Positions 34,711 through 45,399 of a stretch of DNA of 64,000 bases are shown here, piece after piece (the first letter of the stretch is position 1; every line of letters starts with the position of its first letter). Made by a program: the position numbers and the translations under genes. The notes under the pieces are model-generated. The model was not told where the DNA came from. It saw only the letters and a program-made list of their open reading frames with translations, and did no database searches. The DNA is from Xanthobacter autotrophicus (GTDB lineage: Bacteria; Pseudomonadota; Alphaproteobacteria; Rhizobiales; Xanthobacteraceae), in NCBI RefSeq assembly GCF_005871085.1, contig NZ_VAUP01000031.1, forward strand, positions 248,001 to 312,000, given 5' to 3'.

Positions 34711-34753
34711 TTGACAATACGGCCTATTCAAATAAAAGATCAACCGATCGTAT
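34711..34753 (+). promoter_or_regulatory. Promoter with predicted TetR operator 6 (34738-34753)
   Basis: TTGACA at 34711-34716 and TAAAAG at 34733-34738 (16-bp spacing) could read into the paaG remnant. GATCAACCGATCGTAT at 34738-34753 is the weakest of the six motif matches. It lies between the two decayed genes, which suggests that both once belonged to the same regulon. Confidence 0.45.
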
Positions 34754-34794
34754 TTTTAATTCAAGGGGCTCGCCAGAACCAGGAAGGCGCGTCG

Positions 34795-35340
34795 ATGCCC
34801 ACATGGCCCACCACAGCAGTGCAGTCGGCCGCCCCGCTCCTGCTGGAGCGGGGCGACGCTTGGATGGAAGGTGGCAGCCCTCGATATGCCCGCTGCCGAT
34901 GATTGCCGTGCTGCCCTGATCACCGGAGCTGGCCGCGGCTTTTGCGCCGGCCAGGATCTCGCCGCCCGCGCTCTCGCAGACCAGACGCCGGACCTGAGCG
35001 CCAGCCTCGAAGCCCATTACAATCCGCTCGTCCGAGGCATCCGTGCTTTGCGCAAGCCTGTCATTTGCGCCGTAAATGGGCGCGTGGCCGGGGCCGGGGC
35101 GAGCATTGCGATTGCTTGCCATATCGTGCTGGCGGCGCGGTCGGCGAAGTTCATCCCGTCGTCCGTGAGGATCAGCCTCATTCCCGATTCCGGAGGAACC
35201 TTATTTCCCCCTCGTTTCATCGGCGACGCACGGGCGCGGGCGCTCATGCTCCTCGCAGAGCCGCTCCCCGCTGAGACGGCCACCGAATGGGCCTCGTCTG
35301 GAAGGTGGTGGACGGCGCTTTCCTATTCGATCTTGATCCG
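34795..35340 (+). pseudogene. paaG: Remnant of a PaaG-type enoyl-CoA isomerase
   Basis: The frame from 34871 encodes AALITGAGRGFCAGQDLAAR, HYNPLVRGIRALRKPVICAV, VAGAGASIAIACHIVLAARS and SLIPDSGGTLFPPRFIGDAR, clear PaaG homology including the catalytic Asp. The N-terminus is broken: PLLLERGDA, a plausible start fragment, is in another frame at about 34838-34864 and the first 40 or so residues are missing. At about 35287 the continuation WGLVWKVVDGAF is in a second frame, as if one G were lost from a GGGG run. After that homology fades, so the protein is lost. Confidence 0.8.
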
Positions 35341-35581
35341 AGGATCGTGAGCTGCCTCGAACTGGGTGGGCTCCTTGGAAGGCCAAGCTTGCCCCCAAGA
35401 GCGAACCTTCCTGTAGGGGGCGATGAGCCGGAAGCCGAAATGCCACGTTGGGCCCCGTCAGATCAGGTCGTCATGAACGCCATCGCAATGCGGCCCATGT
35501 AGCGCGTGCATGTCGCAATGGGCAGGCGCAAGCTATTGGTCATGCTTATTTCTTCGCCCAACCAAGGCCTTGAAGAAGGCT

Positions 35582-35657
35582 TGGCGCTCCCAAGGGGAAT
35601 CGAACCCCTGTTTTCGCCGTGAGAGGGCGACGTCCTAGACCGCTAGACGATGGGAGC
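35582..35657 (-). tRNA. tRNA-Glu (anticodon CTC)
   Basis: 76 nt on the minus strand. Acceptor arms GCTCCCA and TGGGAGC pair perfectly, followed by G and an encoded CCA. The anticodon loop CCTCTCA gives CTC for GAG codons. The T-arm contains GGTTCGATTCC. All arms are standard. Confidence 0.97.
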
Positions 35658-35700
35658 ATCTCGCGAGAGGGGTGCTCTATAGCGGCGTTCGGCGGGGACT

Positions 35701-36399
35701 TCAAGCCTCTCGGGGCAGGGATCTGTGGCCAAAGATGGCGCTGCCCACACGTATGTGGGTCGCGCCCTGGCGGATCGCGGCCGGAAAGTCGGCGCTCATG
35801 CCCATGGAAAGCCCTGAAAGCCCGTTGCGGGCGGCGATCTTGGCCAGCAGCGCGAAGTGCGGGTCGGGCACCTCCGTGGCCGGCGGAATGCACATCAGGC
35901 CGAAAATCTCCAGCCCATGCTGGTCCCGGCACTCGGCGATGAAGGCATCCGCGGCTTCTGGCAGAACGCCGGCCTTCTGCGGCTCGGCCCCGGTGTTCAC
36001 CTGCACGAACAGCCGCGGGCGCCGGCCCTGGCGGGCCATCTCCTCGGCCAGCGCGATGGCGATCTTCGGTCGGTCCACCGTGTGGATCACGTCGAACAGG
36101 GCAACGGCCTCGCGCGCCTTGTTGGATTGCAGCGGTCCGATGAGGTGCAGCTCGATGTCCAGATGCTCCGCGCGCAAGGCGGGCCACTTGCCTTGGGCTT
36201 CCTGCACCCGATTCTCGCCGAACACCCGTTGGCCGGCTTCGATGACCGGTGCGATCTCGGGCGCGGGAAAGGTCTTGGAGACCGCCACCAGCGTCACGGA
36301 TGCCGGATCGCGACCGCCATCGTGGCAGGCGGACAGGATCTGCGCGCGCACCGCCTGAAGGCCCTCTGCCGCGCCCTGTGTCTCGGCTTGCCTGTTCAT
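35701..36399 (-). CDS. yggS: YggS-family pyridoxal-phosphate homeostasis protein
   Basis: 232 residues, an alanine-racemase-like single-domain PLP protein. The PLP lysine lies in TLVAVSKTFP. FGENRVQEAQGKW, ELHLIGPLQSNKAREA and GLSMGMSADFPAAIRQGATHIRVGSAIFG are conserved. It buffers free PLP in the cytosol. The ATG at 36399 has GAGG about 9 nt upstream; an earlier ATG at 36474 adds a non-conserved tail. A single-gene unit with tRNA-Glu on the same strand. Confidence 0.92.
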   Translation of the reverse strand: MNRQAETQGAAEGLQAVRAQILSACHDGGRDPASVTLVAVSKTFPAPEIAPVIEAGQRVFGENRVQEAQGKWPALRAEHLDIELHLIGPLQSNKAREAVALFDVIHTVDRPKIAIALAEEMARQGRRPRLFVQVNTGAEPQKAGVLPEAADAFIAECRDQHGLEIFGLMCIPPATEVPDPHFALLAKIAARNGLSGLSMGMSADFPAAIRQGATHIRVGSAIFGHRSLPREA

Positions 36400-36646
36400 G
36401 ATACCTCGACTTCTTCCTCTGGGCATTTTTAAAGGGGGGATACCGCCTAGCTTGAAAGAAAATGCGGTAAACAAAACTCAGGAAAGGTTCCCCGGAAGGT
36501 TCAAGCGGAAACTGTTTTCGCCGTGACCGGCCTGTTCGACCGGCCCTCGGGCAGCAGATGAACCGATCTCCCCATCCGATCAAGAAGCGCTTACAACACT
36601 CCTGGCGACGGTTTCGAGATTTTGTCCTGAGGGGGCATGGCCAAGC

Positions 36647-38311
36647 ATGGTCGAGCGTAGCGGCGAAGAGGCGCCAGTCGCTTCAAGACGGCTTTCGAGC
36701 CTGCGCCTGCGCATTCTGTTTCTCATCTGCCTCGTTGCCGTGCCGCTGTCCATCGAGCGCATCATGGCCCTTCTGGCGGATCGACAGGATCAGATCCAGT
36801 CCATCAAGGACGATGTCCGGGACCTTGTCCGCCGCGCCACGCTCGCCCAGCTTGAAGGCCTGACGCGGGCCCGCACCGTGCTCGACGTGGTGTCACGGCA
36901 GGCGGAAAGTCTGCTGGAGGATCCTGATACCTGCATTCGTTTCGTGACACGGCTCGCCGACCAGGTGGCGGGCATCCAGGGCGTTTTCATCGCCACGCCT
37001 GAAGGCGACGTGAAATGCGCCCACGCGCCGCTTGTCATGGGCGTCAACATCGCCGACAGGCCGTTCTTTCGGCAGGCTCTCGCCGCCGAAGACATGTTCA
37101 TGACCGACCTGTTCTTTTCGCGGATCAGCGGCCGCAACTCCGTTTTCCTGCTGCGGACGGAGCGCGCCCCAAGTGGGAAGCCGCTTGCCGTCGCCGGCAT
37201 CATCCTGGACCTGCAATGGCTGTCGCGGATTGCCGCCGGCAGCGCCGTGGAATCGGGCGCGGTGGTGGATGTGGTGGGTGAAGGCGGGGCCGTGCTGGTG
37301 CGCTATCCGACCCTGGCCGACGTGGTGGAGCACCGTTTCCCCGATCATCCGCTGACGCGGCACATCATGGCCGCCGAGGAAGGCGTGGTCGCCACCATCG
37401 GCTACGACGGCAAGGAGCGGATCTTCGCTTTCAACCGCTTCGAGGGGCTCGACCTGCGCGTGGTGGTGGGCATCGACACCGCCAAGGTCCTCACCCCCAT
37501 CGACGCCAAGATCCAGACCACGGCCATCGCCTATTTCGCCGCGCTGGGGTGCTTCCTGCTGGTGTCGTGGTTTGCCGCCGAGCGCATCGTCATCACCCCC
37601 ATCGCGCGGCTGACGCGCTCGGTTGCCGCCGTGGGTCGCGGCGAAGCCGACCACGTGAAGGACAACAACGTCGCTGAATTCGCGCCTTTGGTGCGGGCAT
37701 TCAACGAGATGGCCCGCCGCCTGTCCCAGCGCAACAGTGAGCTGCGCACCATGAACGGGCGCCTTGCCTCCCTCGCCCGCACCGACGGGCTCACCGGCCT
37801 TGCCAACCGCCGCACCTTCGATGTGCAATTTTCCCAGGACTGGGTGCGCGCCCGCGGCGATGGTGCCCCCCTGACCCTGGTGATGCTGGACGTGGACCAC
37901 TTCAAGGCGTTCAACGACGCGCGCGGCCACCTGTCCGGAGACGAGGCCCTGCGTGGGGTGGCGCGCATGCTGTCGGCCGCGGCGACAGGGACGACCCATC
38001 TCGTCGCCCGCTACGGGGGCGAGGAATTCATCGTGCTGATGTCCGGCGTGGATCTGGCGGCGGGCCGGGCCTTCGCGGAAGATGTCCGCCGCCTCTTGAG
38101 CGAGGTGGCCATCGCCCATCCGGCCTCGCCGCGCCGTCGCCTGACGGCGAGCTTCGGCGTGGCCAGCGCCATCCCCACGCTGGATGACAGCCCGGATACG
38201 CTGGTCGCCGCGGCCGATGCCGCGCTTTATGAGGCCAAGCGTTCGGGGCGGGATCGTGTGGTCGCCAATACCGACCGGTTTGCCGGCGGGGCCAACGGCG
38301 CCTTCGCCTAG
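36647..38311 (+). CDS. Membrane diguanylate cyclase with periplasmic sensor and HAMP
   Basis: 554 residues. Membrane helix 1 at about 20-40, a periplasmic dCache-like sensor (about 45-285), helix 2 (about 290-315), a HAMP domain (about 315-370), then GGDEF. The active-site motif is GGEEF at 457-461, with the preceding DGLTGLANRR and DVDHFKAFND blocks intact, so it should make c-di-GMP from GTP. No RxxD product-inhibition site is seen at the usual position upstream of GGEEF. No EAL domain. The ligand of the sensor is unknown. Confidence 0.92.
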   Translation: MVERSGEEAPVASRRLSSLRLRILFLICLVAVPLSIERIMALLADRQDQIQSIKDDVRDLVRRATLAQLEGLTRARTVLDVVSRQAESLLEDPDTCIRFVTRLADQVAGIQGVFIATPEGDVKCAHAPLVMGVNIADRPFFRQALAAEDMFMTDLFFSRISGRNSVFLLRTERAPSGKPLAVAGIILDLQWLSRIAAGSAVESGAVVDVVGEGGAVLVRYPTLADVVEHRFPDHPLTRHIMAAEEGVVATIGYDGKERIFAFNRFEGLDLRVVVGIDTAKVLTPIDAKIQTTAIAYFAALGCFLLVSWFAAERIVITPIARLTRSVAAVGRGEADHVKDNNVAEFAPLVRAFNEMARRLSQRNSELRTMNGRLASLARTDGLTGLANRRTFDVQFSQDWVRARGDGAPLTLVMLDVDHFKAFNDARGHLSGDEALRGVARMLSAAATGTTHLVARYGGEEFIVLMSGVDLAAGRAFAEDVRRLLSEVAIAHPASPRRRLTASFGVASAIPTLDDSPDTLVAAADAALYEAKRSGRDRVVANTDRFAGGANGAFA

Positions 38312-38396
38312 CGCGTGATCCGGGCAGACTGAACCGTTGCCAGTGTGTGGCCGGCCTGGCTGAAAACCAAAGCGCTCCCAGCCAGGTGCGGCTGCC

Positions 38397-39236
38397 TCAG
38401 GCGAGCCGGCGGATGCTGCGCAGCGCAAGCCCGGCCGCCGCGATGCGGGTCAGCGCCTCGGCGAGGGGCTCGCGCGCCACCGCCATGTGGAAGGCGTTGG
38501 CGTGCAGCAGGGTATCCGCCGCCTCGACGATGCCCACATGGCCGGGCCAGAACAGCAGGTCGCCGCGCCGAGGCTCGGCGTCCAGCGGCAACGCCTTGCC
38601 GAGGGCGGCTTCCTGCATGTCGCTGTCGCGCGGGGCGGCAACGCCGGCGGCGGCGAGCGCGGTCTGGACCAGTCCGGAGCAGTCGAGGCCGAGGCTGGAG
38701 CGGCCGCCCCACAGATAGGGCACGCCCAGGAAGCGCGCGGCCACGGCGACGAAATCGCCTTCCCGCTCGGCGGGCTCGGCCAGATGCACGATGGGCAGGA
38801 AGCCGTCGGGCGTCACCGCGAAGCCGCCGCGGACCTCCCTCACCGCCACCTTGCTGCCGAGCACCAGCGCCTCGCGCGGCGGCAGCTTGATGTCGGGGCC
38901 GGGGAACAGGAAGGTGCGCAGCGCGCGCACCGTGTGGGTGGGCGCGGTGCCGGGCGCGGCAAGGGCTTCCGTGGGCAGGTAGCCCACATAGCGGTCGGCC
39001 TCGAGCTGGACCCAGGACCAGCCTTCGGGGTCGTCCTCGAACACGCGGACGGTCTCGCCGAACAGGGCCTGGGTTTCGAGCGGGGCATCGCTGGCGGGGC
39101 GACGACGCAGCGGCGCCACCGGGACGGCCACGCGGCGCAGGTCGCCCTCCACATAGCGGGCGGCCTCCACCTGTCCCTTCAGGGCGGCCGAGGCGAGGTC
39201 CGGGCGGGCCGGGGTGAGGCGGGGATCCAGCGGCAT
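38397..39236 (-). CDS. NlpC/P60 cysteine peptidase with SH3-type domains
   Basis: 279 residues. SH3b-like segments cover about 40-165 (APLRRRPASDAPLETQALFGE, WSWVQLEADRYVGYLP), then the NlpC/P60 domain with catalytic Cys in LDCSGLVQ, His in GHVGIV and a third polar residue in LHANAFHM. The family cleaves gamma-D-glutamyl-diamino acid bonds in murein peptides, often for recycling. No signal peptide is visible, so it may be cytosolic. The ATG at 39236 has AAGG upstream. It is downstream of the aminopeptidase gene on the same strand, with the repeat element between. Confidence 0.88.
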   Translation of the reverse strand: MPLDPRLTPARPDLASAALKGQVEAARYVEGDLRRVAVPVAPLRRRPASDAPLETQALFGETVRVFEDDPEGWSWVQLEADRYVGYLPTEALAAPGTAPTHTVRALRTFLFPGPDIKLPPREALVLGSKVAVREVRGGFAVTPDGFLPIVHLAEPAEREGDFVAVAARFLGVPYLWGGRSSLGLDCSGLVQTALAAAGVAAPRDSDMQEAALGKALPLDAEPRRGDLLFWPGHVGIVEAADTLLHANAFHMAVAREPLAEALTRIAAAGLALRSIRRLA

Positions 39237-39245
39237 GGCGGGCCT

Positions 39246-39347
39246 TAGAGCGTTTTCGAGCGAAGTGGGCACCGGTTCGCGTGAAGAGAACGCGTCAACC
39301 AGAGAATCTAGAGCGTTTTCCGTGAGCCAATGCGAACGGAAAACGCT

Positions 39348-39350
<3 letters not shown>
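39246..39350. repeat. Rhizobial-type AGAGCGTTTTC palindromic intergenic element
   Basis: AGAGCGTTTTCGAGCGAAGT at 39247 onwards, a GGTTCGCGTGAAGAGAACGC block, then a perfect 15-bp stem: TAGAGCGTTTTCCGT (39309-39323) and ACGGAAAACGCTCTA (39336-39350) with a 12-nt loop. The right arm supplies the stop codon of the aminopeptidase gene and may help terminate it. Elements of this sequence type are frequent between genes in rhizobial-order genomes. Confidence 0.75.
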
Positions 39351-40715
<1,365 letters not shown>

Positions 40716-40908
40716 GAATGAACTCCTGCGTGCCGGCGGCGTCGTGGATGCGACGGCGTGGCACGCGAAAGGACCTGTAGGCCAATGGGTAGAGCGCGAT
40801 CCGCCGGTATGGCAACGGTTTCGTTGCCGTCCCGACGGCAAAATCGCCTTCACGCGGGCCGAGAGCGTGCGCGCCTGCCCCAACGTCGCCGTCAGCGGCG
40901 GGGAGGGG

Positions 40909-41385
40909 TCAGCCGGTGCCGAGCAGGCTGGAGAAGGGATGCAGCAGCAACCCGGCGCCGGCCAGGGCGACACCGTAGGGGATGGTCTGGCGGGGAACTG
41001 CGACGGCGGTGTCCAGCTGTTCCGCCGGGCGGTGAACGGCCAGGGCGGCGAGGGTTAGGAAACCGCCGATGAGGCCGCAGGCGAGCACGAACAGAGGTAA
41101 CTGCGCCGGGTCCGTCCACAGCATCAGCACCCCCGCGAGCTTGGCGTCGCCCGCCCCCACGACATTCTCCGCGAACAGGGAAAAGCCAAGCCCCGTGACG
41201 GCCGCCGCCAGCAGCAGGCGCAGCGACAGGTCGGGCAGGGGCGTGAGAATGGCGAGGGCGGTGAAGCCGAGCAGCAGGGCGGCGATGACGGCATTGGGAA
41301 TGATGCGGCGGGCAATATCCGTTCCGATGCAGAGGCACAGGGCGGCGGGATAGAGCCCGAGAAGGAGGAGTTCAGCCGCCGGCAT
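40909..41385 (-). CDS. cpaA: Prepilin peptidase, CpaA/TadV type (A24)
   Basis: A 158-residue inner-membrane aspartic peptidase with about 5-6 helices. The two catalytic aspartates are in GTDIARRIIPN and GAGDAKLAG. It lacks the N-methyltransferase domain of PilD, as usual for Flp/Tad systems. It lies 20 nt downstream of the Flp pilin gene that it should process. No other tad/cpa genes are in the window, so the rest of the pilus must lie elsewhere. Confidence 0.88.
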   Translation of the reverse strand: MPAAELLLLGLYPAALCLCIGTDIARRIIPNAVIAALLLGFTALAILTPLPDLSLRLLLAAAVTGLGFSLFAENVVGAGDAKLAGVLMLWTDPAQLPLFVLACGLIGGFLTLAALAVHRPAEQLDTAVAVPRQTIPYGVALAGAGLLLHPFSSLLGTG

Positions 41386-41405
41386 GGGTGCGCCTGTCCG
41401 TGCCG

Positions 41406-41570
41406 TCAGTTTCCGGCCGCGGCCGAGGACGCCTGAAGCCGGGCGAAGGTGGCGGCGATCTGCACCAGCACGGTGACGATGGCGATGGAGAGGCCCGCGG
41501 CGATGAGCCCGTATTCGAGGGCGGTGGAGCCCTCTTCCTCCCTGATGAAGCGCCAGAACAATAGCTTCAT
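41406..41570 (-). CDS. Flp/Fap-type pilin subunit
   Basis: A 54-residue prepilin. A short basic leader (MKLLFWRFIREEEG) is followed by the cleavage site G/STALEYGLIAAGLSIAIVT: Glu at +5 and Tyr at +6 are diagnostic of Flp pilins. One hydrophobic helix, then a short Ala/Ser-rich tail. It starts at the ATG at 41570, the only one with the full leader. Cotranscribed with cpaA. Confidence 0.9.
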   Translation of the reverse strand: MKLLFWRFIREEEGSTALEYGLIAAGLSIAIVTVLVQIAATFARLQASSAAAGN

Positions 41571-41796
41571 GGCTTGAAAATCCGGTACCACGCGGCAGAT
41601 GCGCCGCGGTGAGGCCGACGCTAGGGGCGCCCCCTTGCGGGGAAGTAAAGAACGCGCCCGCGGCAGCCCTGACGGCGCCACCGGATGATCTGAGGGTTAA
41701 CGCTCCCCTCCCGGGTGCAACCTGCGGGCGCCCTTTGACCGCGCCGTAGGATGGGGGCAAGCTTCCAGGGACGTGCCTTGCCAGGGAGTGCCCGCC

Positions 41797-42753
41797 GTGA
41801 GCTTTGCCCCGTGCCCCGACCCCACGCCCGGAGACGCCCGCAGCTGCGACGCGGTGGAGACGGTGATCATCCCGCGGGCGCACGACATCGGCGGCATGGA
41901 GGTGGCCCGCGTGCTGCCCTCGCCACAGGGGCAGATGATCGGGCCGTTCATCTTCTTCGATCGCATGGGGCCGGTGCGCTTCACCGCCCATCAGGCGCAG
42001 GATGTGCGCCCGCATCCCCATATCGGCCTAGCCACCGTCACCTATCTGTTCGACGGCACCATGGTCCACCGCGACAGCCTGGGCAACGAGCGGGTGATCG
42101 CCCCCGGCGCGGTGAACCTGATGACCGCCGGACGCGGCATCGTCCATTCCGAGCGGCACGAGGCGACGGTGAAGGACCGCGGCGGCCCCCTGTTCGGTAT
42201 CCAGAGCTGGATCGCCTTGCCCAAGGCGCGGGAGGAGGACACGCCCGATTTCCTCCACACCAGCGCCGAGGACCTGCCGGTGGTGTCCGAGGGCGGCCTG
42301 ACCGCGCGCATCATCCTCGGCAGCGCCTTTGGCGTGTCCTCGCCGGTGGCGCTGGCTTCGCCCGCCACCTATGCCGAAGTCACACTGGCGCCCGGCGCGC
42401 GCCTGCCCATCGATCCCACCCATGAGGACCGGGCGGTGTTCACGCTGGAGGGCGAGGTGGAGGTGGATGGGGTCCCCTTCGAGCCGGGGCGCATGCTGGT
42501 GATCCGCCGGGGCCTTGCCACCAGCGCGCGGGCGCTCACGCCGGCGCGGCTCATGCTCATGGGCGGCGAGCCGCTGGAGGGCCCGCGCTACATCTGGTGG
42601 AATTTCGTTTCGTCGGACCTGGAGCGGCTCGACGCCGCCAAGGCCGCGTGGCGGGCGGGGCGGTTCGACCTCATCCCCATGGATCATGACGAGTTCATCC
42701 CGGCCCCTGAGGACGGTGCCGGCCGCCCGAGACCTCAGGCGCCGCGCCCGTAA
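41797..42753 (+). CDS. Pirin-family protein
   Basis: 318 residues, two-domain cupin fold. The N-terminal metal-site motif (DVRPHPHIGLATVTYLFDG, HRDSLG, MTAGRGIVHSE) is intact, with three His and one Glu as iron ligands. Some pirins show quercetinase activity and others modulate regulators; the role here is unknown. The GTG at 41797 is chosen because AGGGAG lies 8 nt upstream. Upstream in-frame GTGs at 41773 and 41788 have poorer ribosome sites. Confidence 0.87.
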   Translation: MSFAPCPDPTPGDARSCDAVETVIIPRAHDIGGMEVARVLPSPQGQMIGPFIFFDRMGPVRFTAHQAQDVRPHPHIGLATVTYLFDGTMVHRDSLGNERVIAPGAVNLMTAGRGIVHSERHEATVKDRGGPLFGIQSWIALPKAREEDTPDFLHTSAEDLPVVSEGGLTARIILGSAFGVSSPVALASPATYAEVTLAPGARLPIDPTHEDRAVFTLEGEVEVDGVPFEPGRMLVIRRGLATSARALTPARLMLMGGEPLEGPRYIWWNFVSSDLERLDAAKAAWRAGRFDLIPMDHDEFIPAPEDGAGRPRPQAPRP

Positions 42754-42820
42754 GGCCGGTGCGCGCGAAGACCGCGCCGCGTCCTGCTCCAGGGATCGCG
42801 GCCGACGCTCACGGGCAAAA

Positions 42821-43255
42821 TCACGGGATCGGGCAGTTCTGCGCCGCCTCGTCGTTTTCGTCCGGGCCGTGGGGCTGGACGATGGCCGGGGGATCGCTGG
42901 CCGGAAAGCTCTCGTCGAGGGCCTCGTCGAGGGTCTGCGAATCGTGAGCCTTGTGCTCGCATCCGGCGGCGCGCGCAGCTTCCTCCTGCGCTGAGGGCTC
43001 GGGAGAGCGGGCGGGCGCCGGGTCGGGGCGCGAAACGGCGGGGGGATCGCTGGCCGGAAAGCTCTCCTCCAGCGCTTCGTCCAGCCGGGCTTCGGTCTGG
43101 GCGGAGCGATCCGGCGACACAGATGGCCTGCTGTTCACGGCAACATCCTCCAAGGTGCGGAAAAAACCCCTCCGCAGCTCGGAATCAACGCCGGTGCCGG
43201 GCTTGCGTTCCGCTTTCGCCCCGCTTTCGTCCTTGGCGATTGCGTGATCGGGCAT
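42821..43255 (-). CDS. Small acidic protein with two LDEALxESFPASDPPA repeats
   Basis: 144 residues, soluble and rich in Asp, Glu, Pro and Ala. The segment LDEALEESFPASDPPAVSRP recurs as LDEALDESFPASDPPAIVQP about 50 residues later. Such LDExLxESFPASDP motifs occur in short uncharacterised rhizobial proteins; the function is unknown. The ATG at 43255 follows a region with a perfect hairpin. It converges on the pirin gene. No signal peptide or membrane helix is seen. Confidence 0.7.
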   Translation of the reverse strand: MPDHAIAKDESGAKAERKPGTGVDSELRRGFFRTLEDVAVNSRPSVSPDRSAQTEARLDEALEESFPASDPPAVSRPDPAPARSPEPSAQEEAARAAGCEHKAHDSQTLDEALDESFPASDPPAIVQPHGPDENDEAAQNCPIP

Positions 43256-43269
43256 CGACGCGCGCCGAC

Positions 43270-43300
43270 ACCGGAGACCCGGGGGAATCGGGTCTCCGGT
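43270..43300. other. Perfect 11-bp inverted repeat upstream of the small acidic protein gene
   Basis: ACCGGAGACCC (43270-43280) and GGGTCTCCGGT (43290-43300), 9-nt loop, 15 bp before the start codon. In the mRNA it would sit just 5' of the ribosome site, so it could be a leader control hairpin or an operator. The rest of 43301-43584 shows no gene. Confidence 0.5.
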
Positions 43301-43584
43301 CCAGGCGCATGGCTGTCGGCCCTCCATTAGAAGGTGGTAAAAGACGCGAGAAGAAAAAACCGGGGGTGGCTGCAACCGGCCCCCGCGCCGAGGACGCGCT
43401 CAGTGAGCGCGAGACCAAGAGAAGCGTCGGAAGCTTCTCTTTTGCTGGGTTGGAGACGCATTCACCGCTCCGGCTGCTTCACCTGAACGGGTCCGGCTCC
43501 AGGCCACCCCCGGCAAGATGCCCCGGGAGGGGGGCAAACTTGGAAGATGCCGGGTCCGGACGATGCCGAACCCGTCAACAGGCT

Positions 43585-43616
43585 TCAGAAGAACCCGAGT
43601 TCAGAAGAATCCGGGC

Positions 43617-43632
<16 letters not shown>
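43585..43632. repeat. Three 16-bp tandem repeats spanning the aldehyde dehydrogenase stop codon
   Basis: TCAGAAGAACCCGAGT (43585-43600), TCAGAAGAATCCGGGC (43601-43616) and TCAGAAGAACCCGAGC (43617-43632). The last copy encodes the dehydrogenase C-terminus LGFF and its stop; the other two lie just beyond it. This looks like tandem duplication of the gene's 3' end. Confidence 0.75.
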
Positions 43633-45137
<1,505 letters not shown>

Positions 45138-45171
45138 TATTCCCTCCCGAGAGTTGGTGACGCAGACGGTT

Positions 45172-45188
45172 TGCAGCGCCCGTGCCAG
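45172..45188 (-). promoter_or_regulatory. Sigma-54 (-24/-12) promoter of the aldehyde dehydrogenase
   Basis: The minus strand reads CTGGCACGGGCGCTGCA. TGGCAC (-24 element) and CTGC (-12; consensus TTGC) have the required spacing, with GG and GC 10 bp apart. It lies about 35 bp from the ATG at 45137. It fits the sigma-54-type activator encoded opposite. Confidence 0.75.
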
Positions 45189-45341
45189 ATCTCGCGGGGG
45201 TGGTCGGCGGCTTTATTTGCACTGCGGGAAGATGCTGGCCTGTCTTGATTTTGCCAACGGTGGCCAAGCCTTGCCGGAAGGTCCGCTGGACGCGACACGA
45301 ATAGTCGTGCCAGACTGACGCACATAAGAACAAGAACTGCG

Positions 45342-45368
45342 ACACCTGTCGCGATTTGCGACAGGTGT
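45342..45368. promoter_or_regulatory. Perfect 11-bp palindromic activator site upstream of acoR
   Basis: ACACCTGTCGC and GCGACAGGTGT flank GATTT. A further GCGACA at 45339 onwards makes overlapping GCGACA/TGTCGC half-sites. It is about 160 bp upstream of the sigma-54 promoter, right for an enhancer, and 32 bp from the acoR start, right for autoregulation. Confidence 0.7.
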
Positions 45369-45399
45369 TTCAGGGAGAAACGCCAAGCGAGGGACCAAG

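Noticed and set aside
40716-40908. tRNA-like fragment (CCAATGGGTAGAGCGCGA) upstream of the aminopeptidase
   Set aside because: It resembles a D-arm only; no acceptor, anticodon or T-arm can be drawn.
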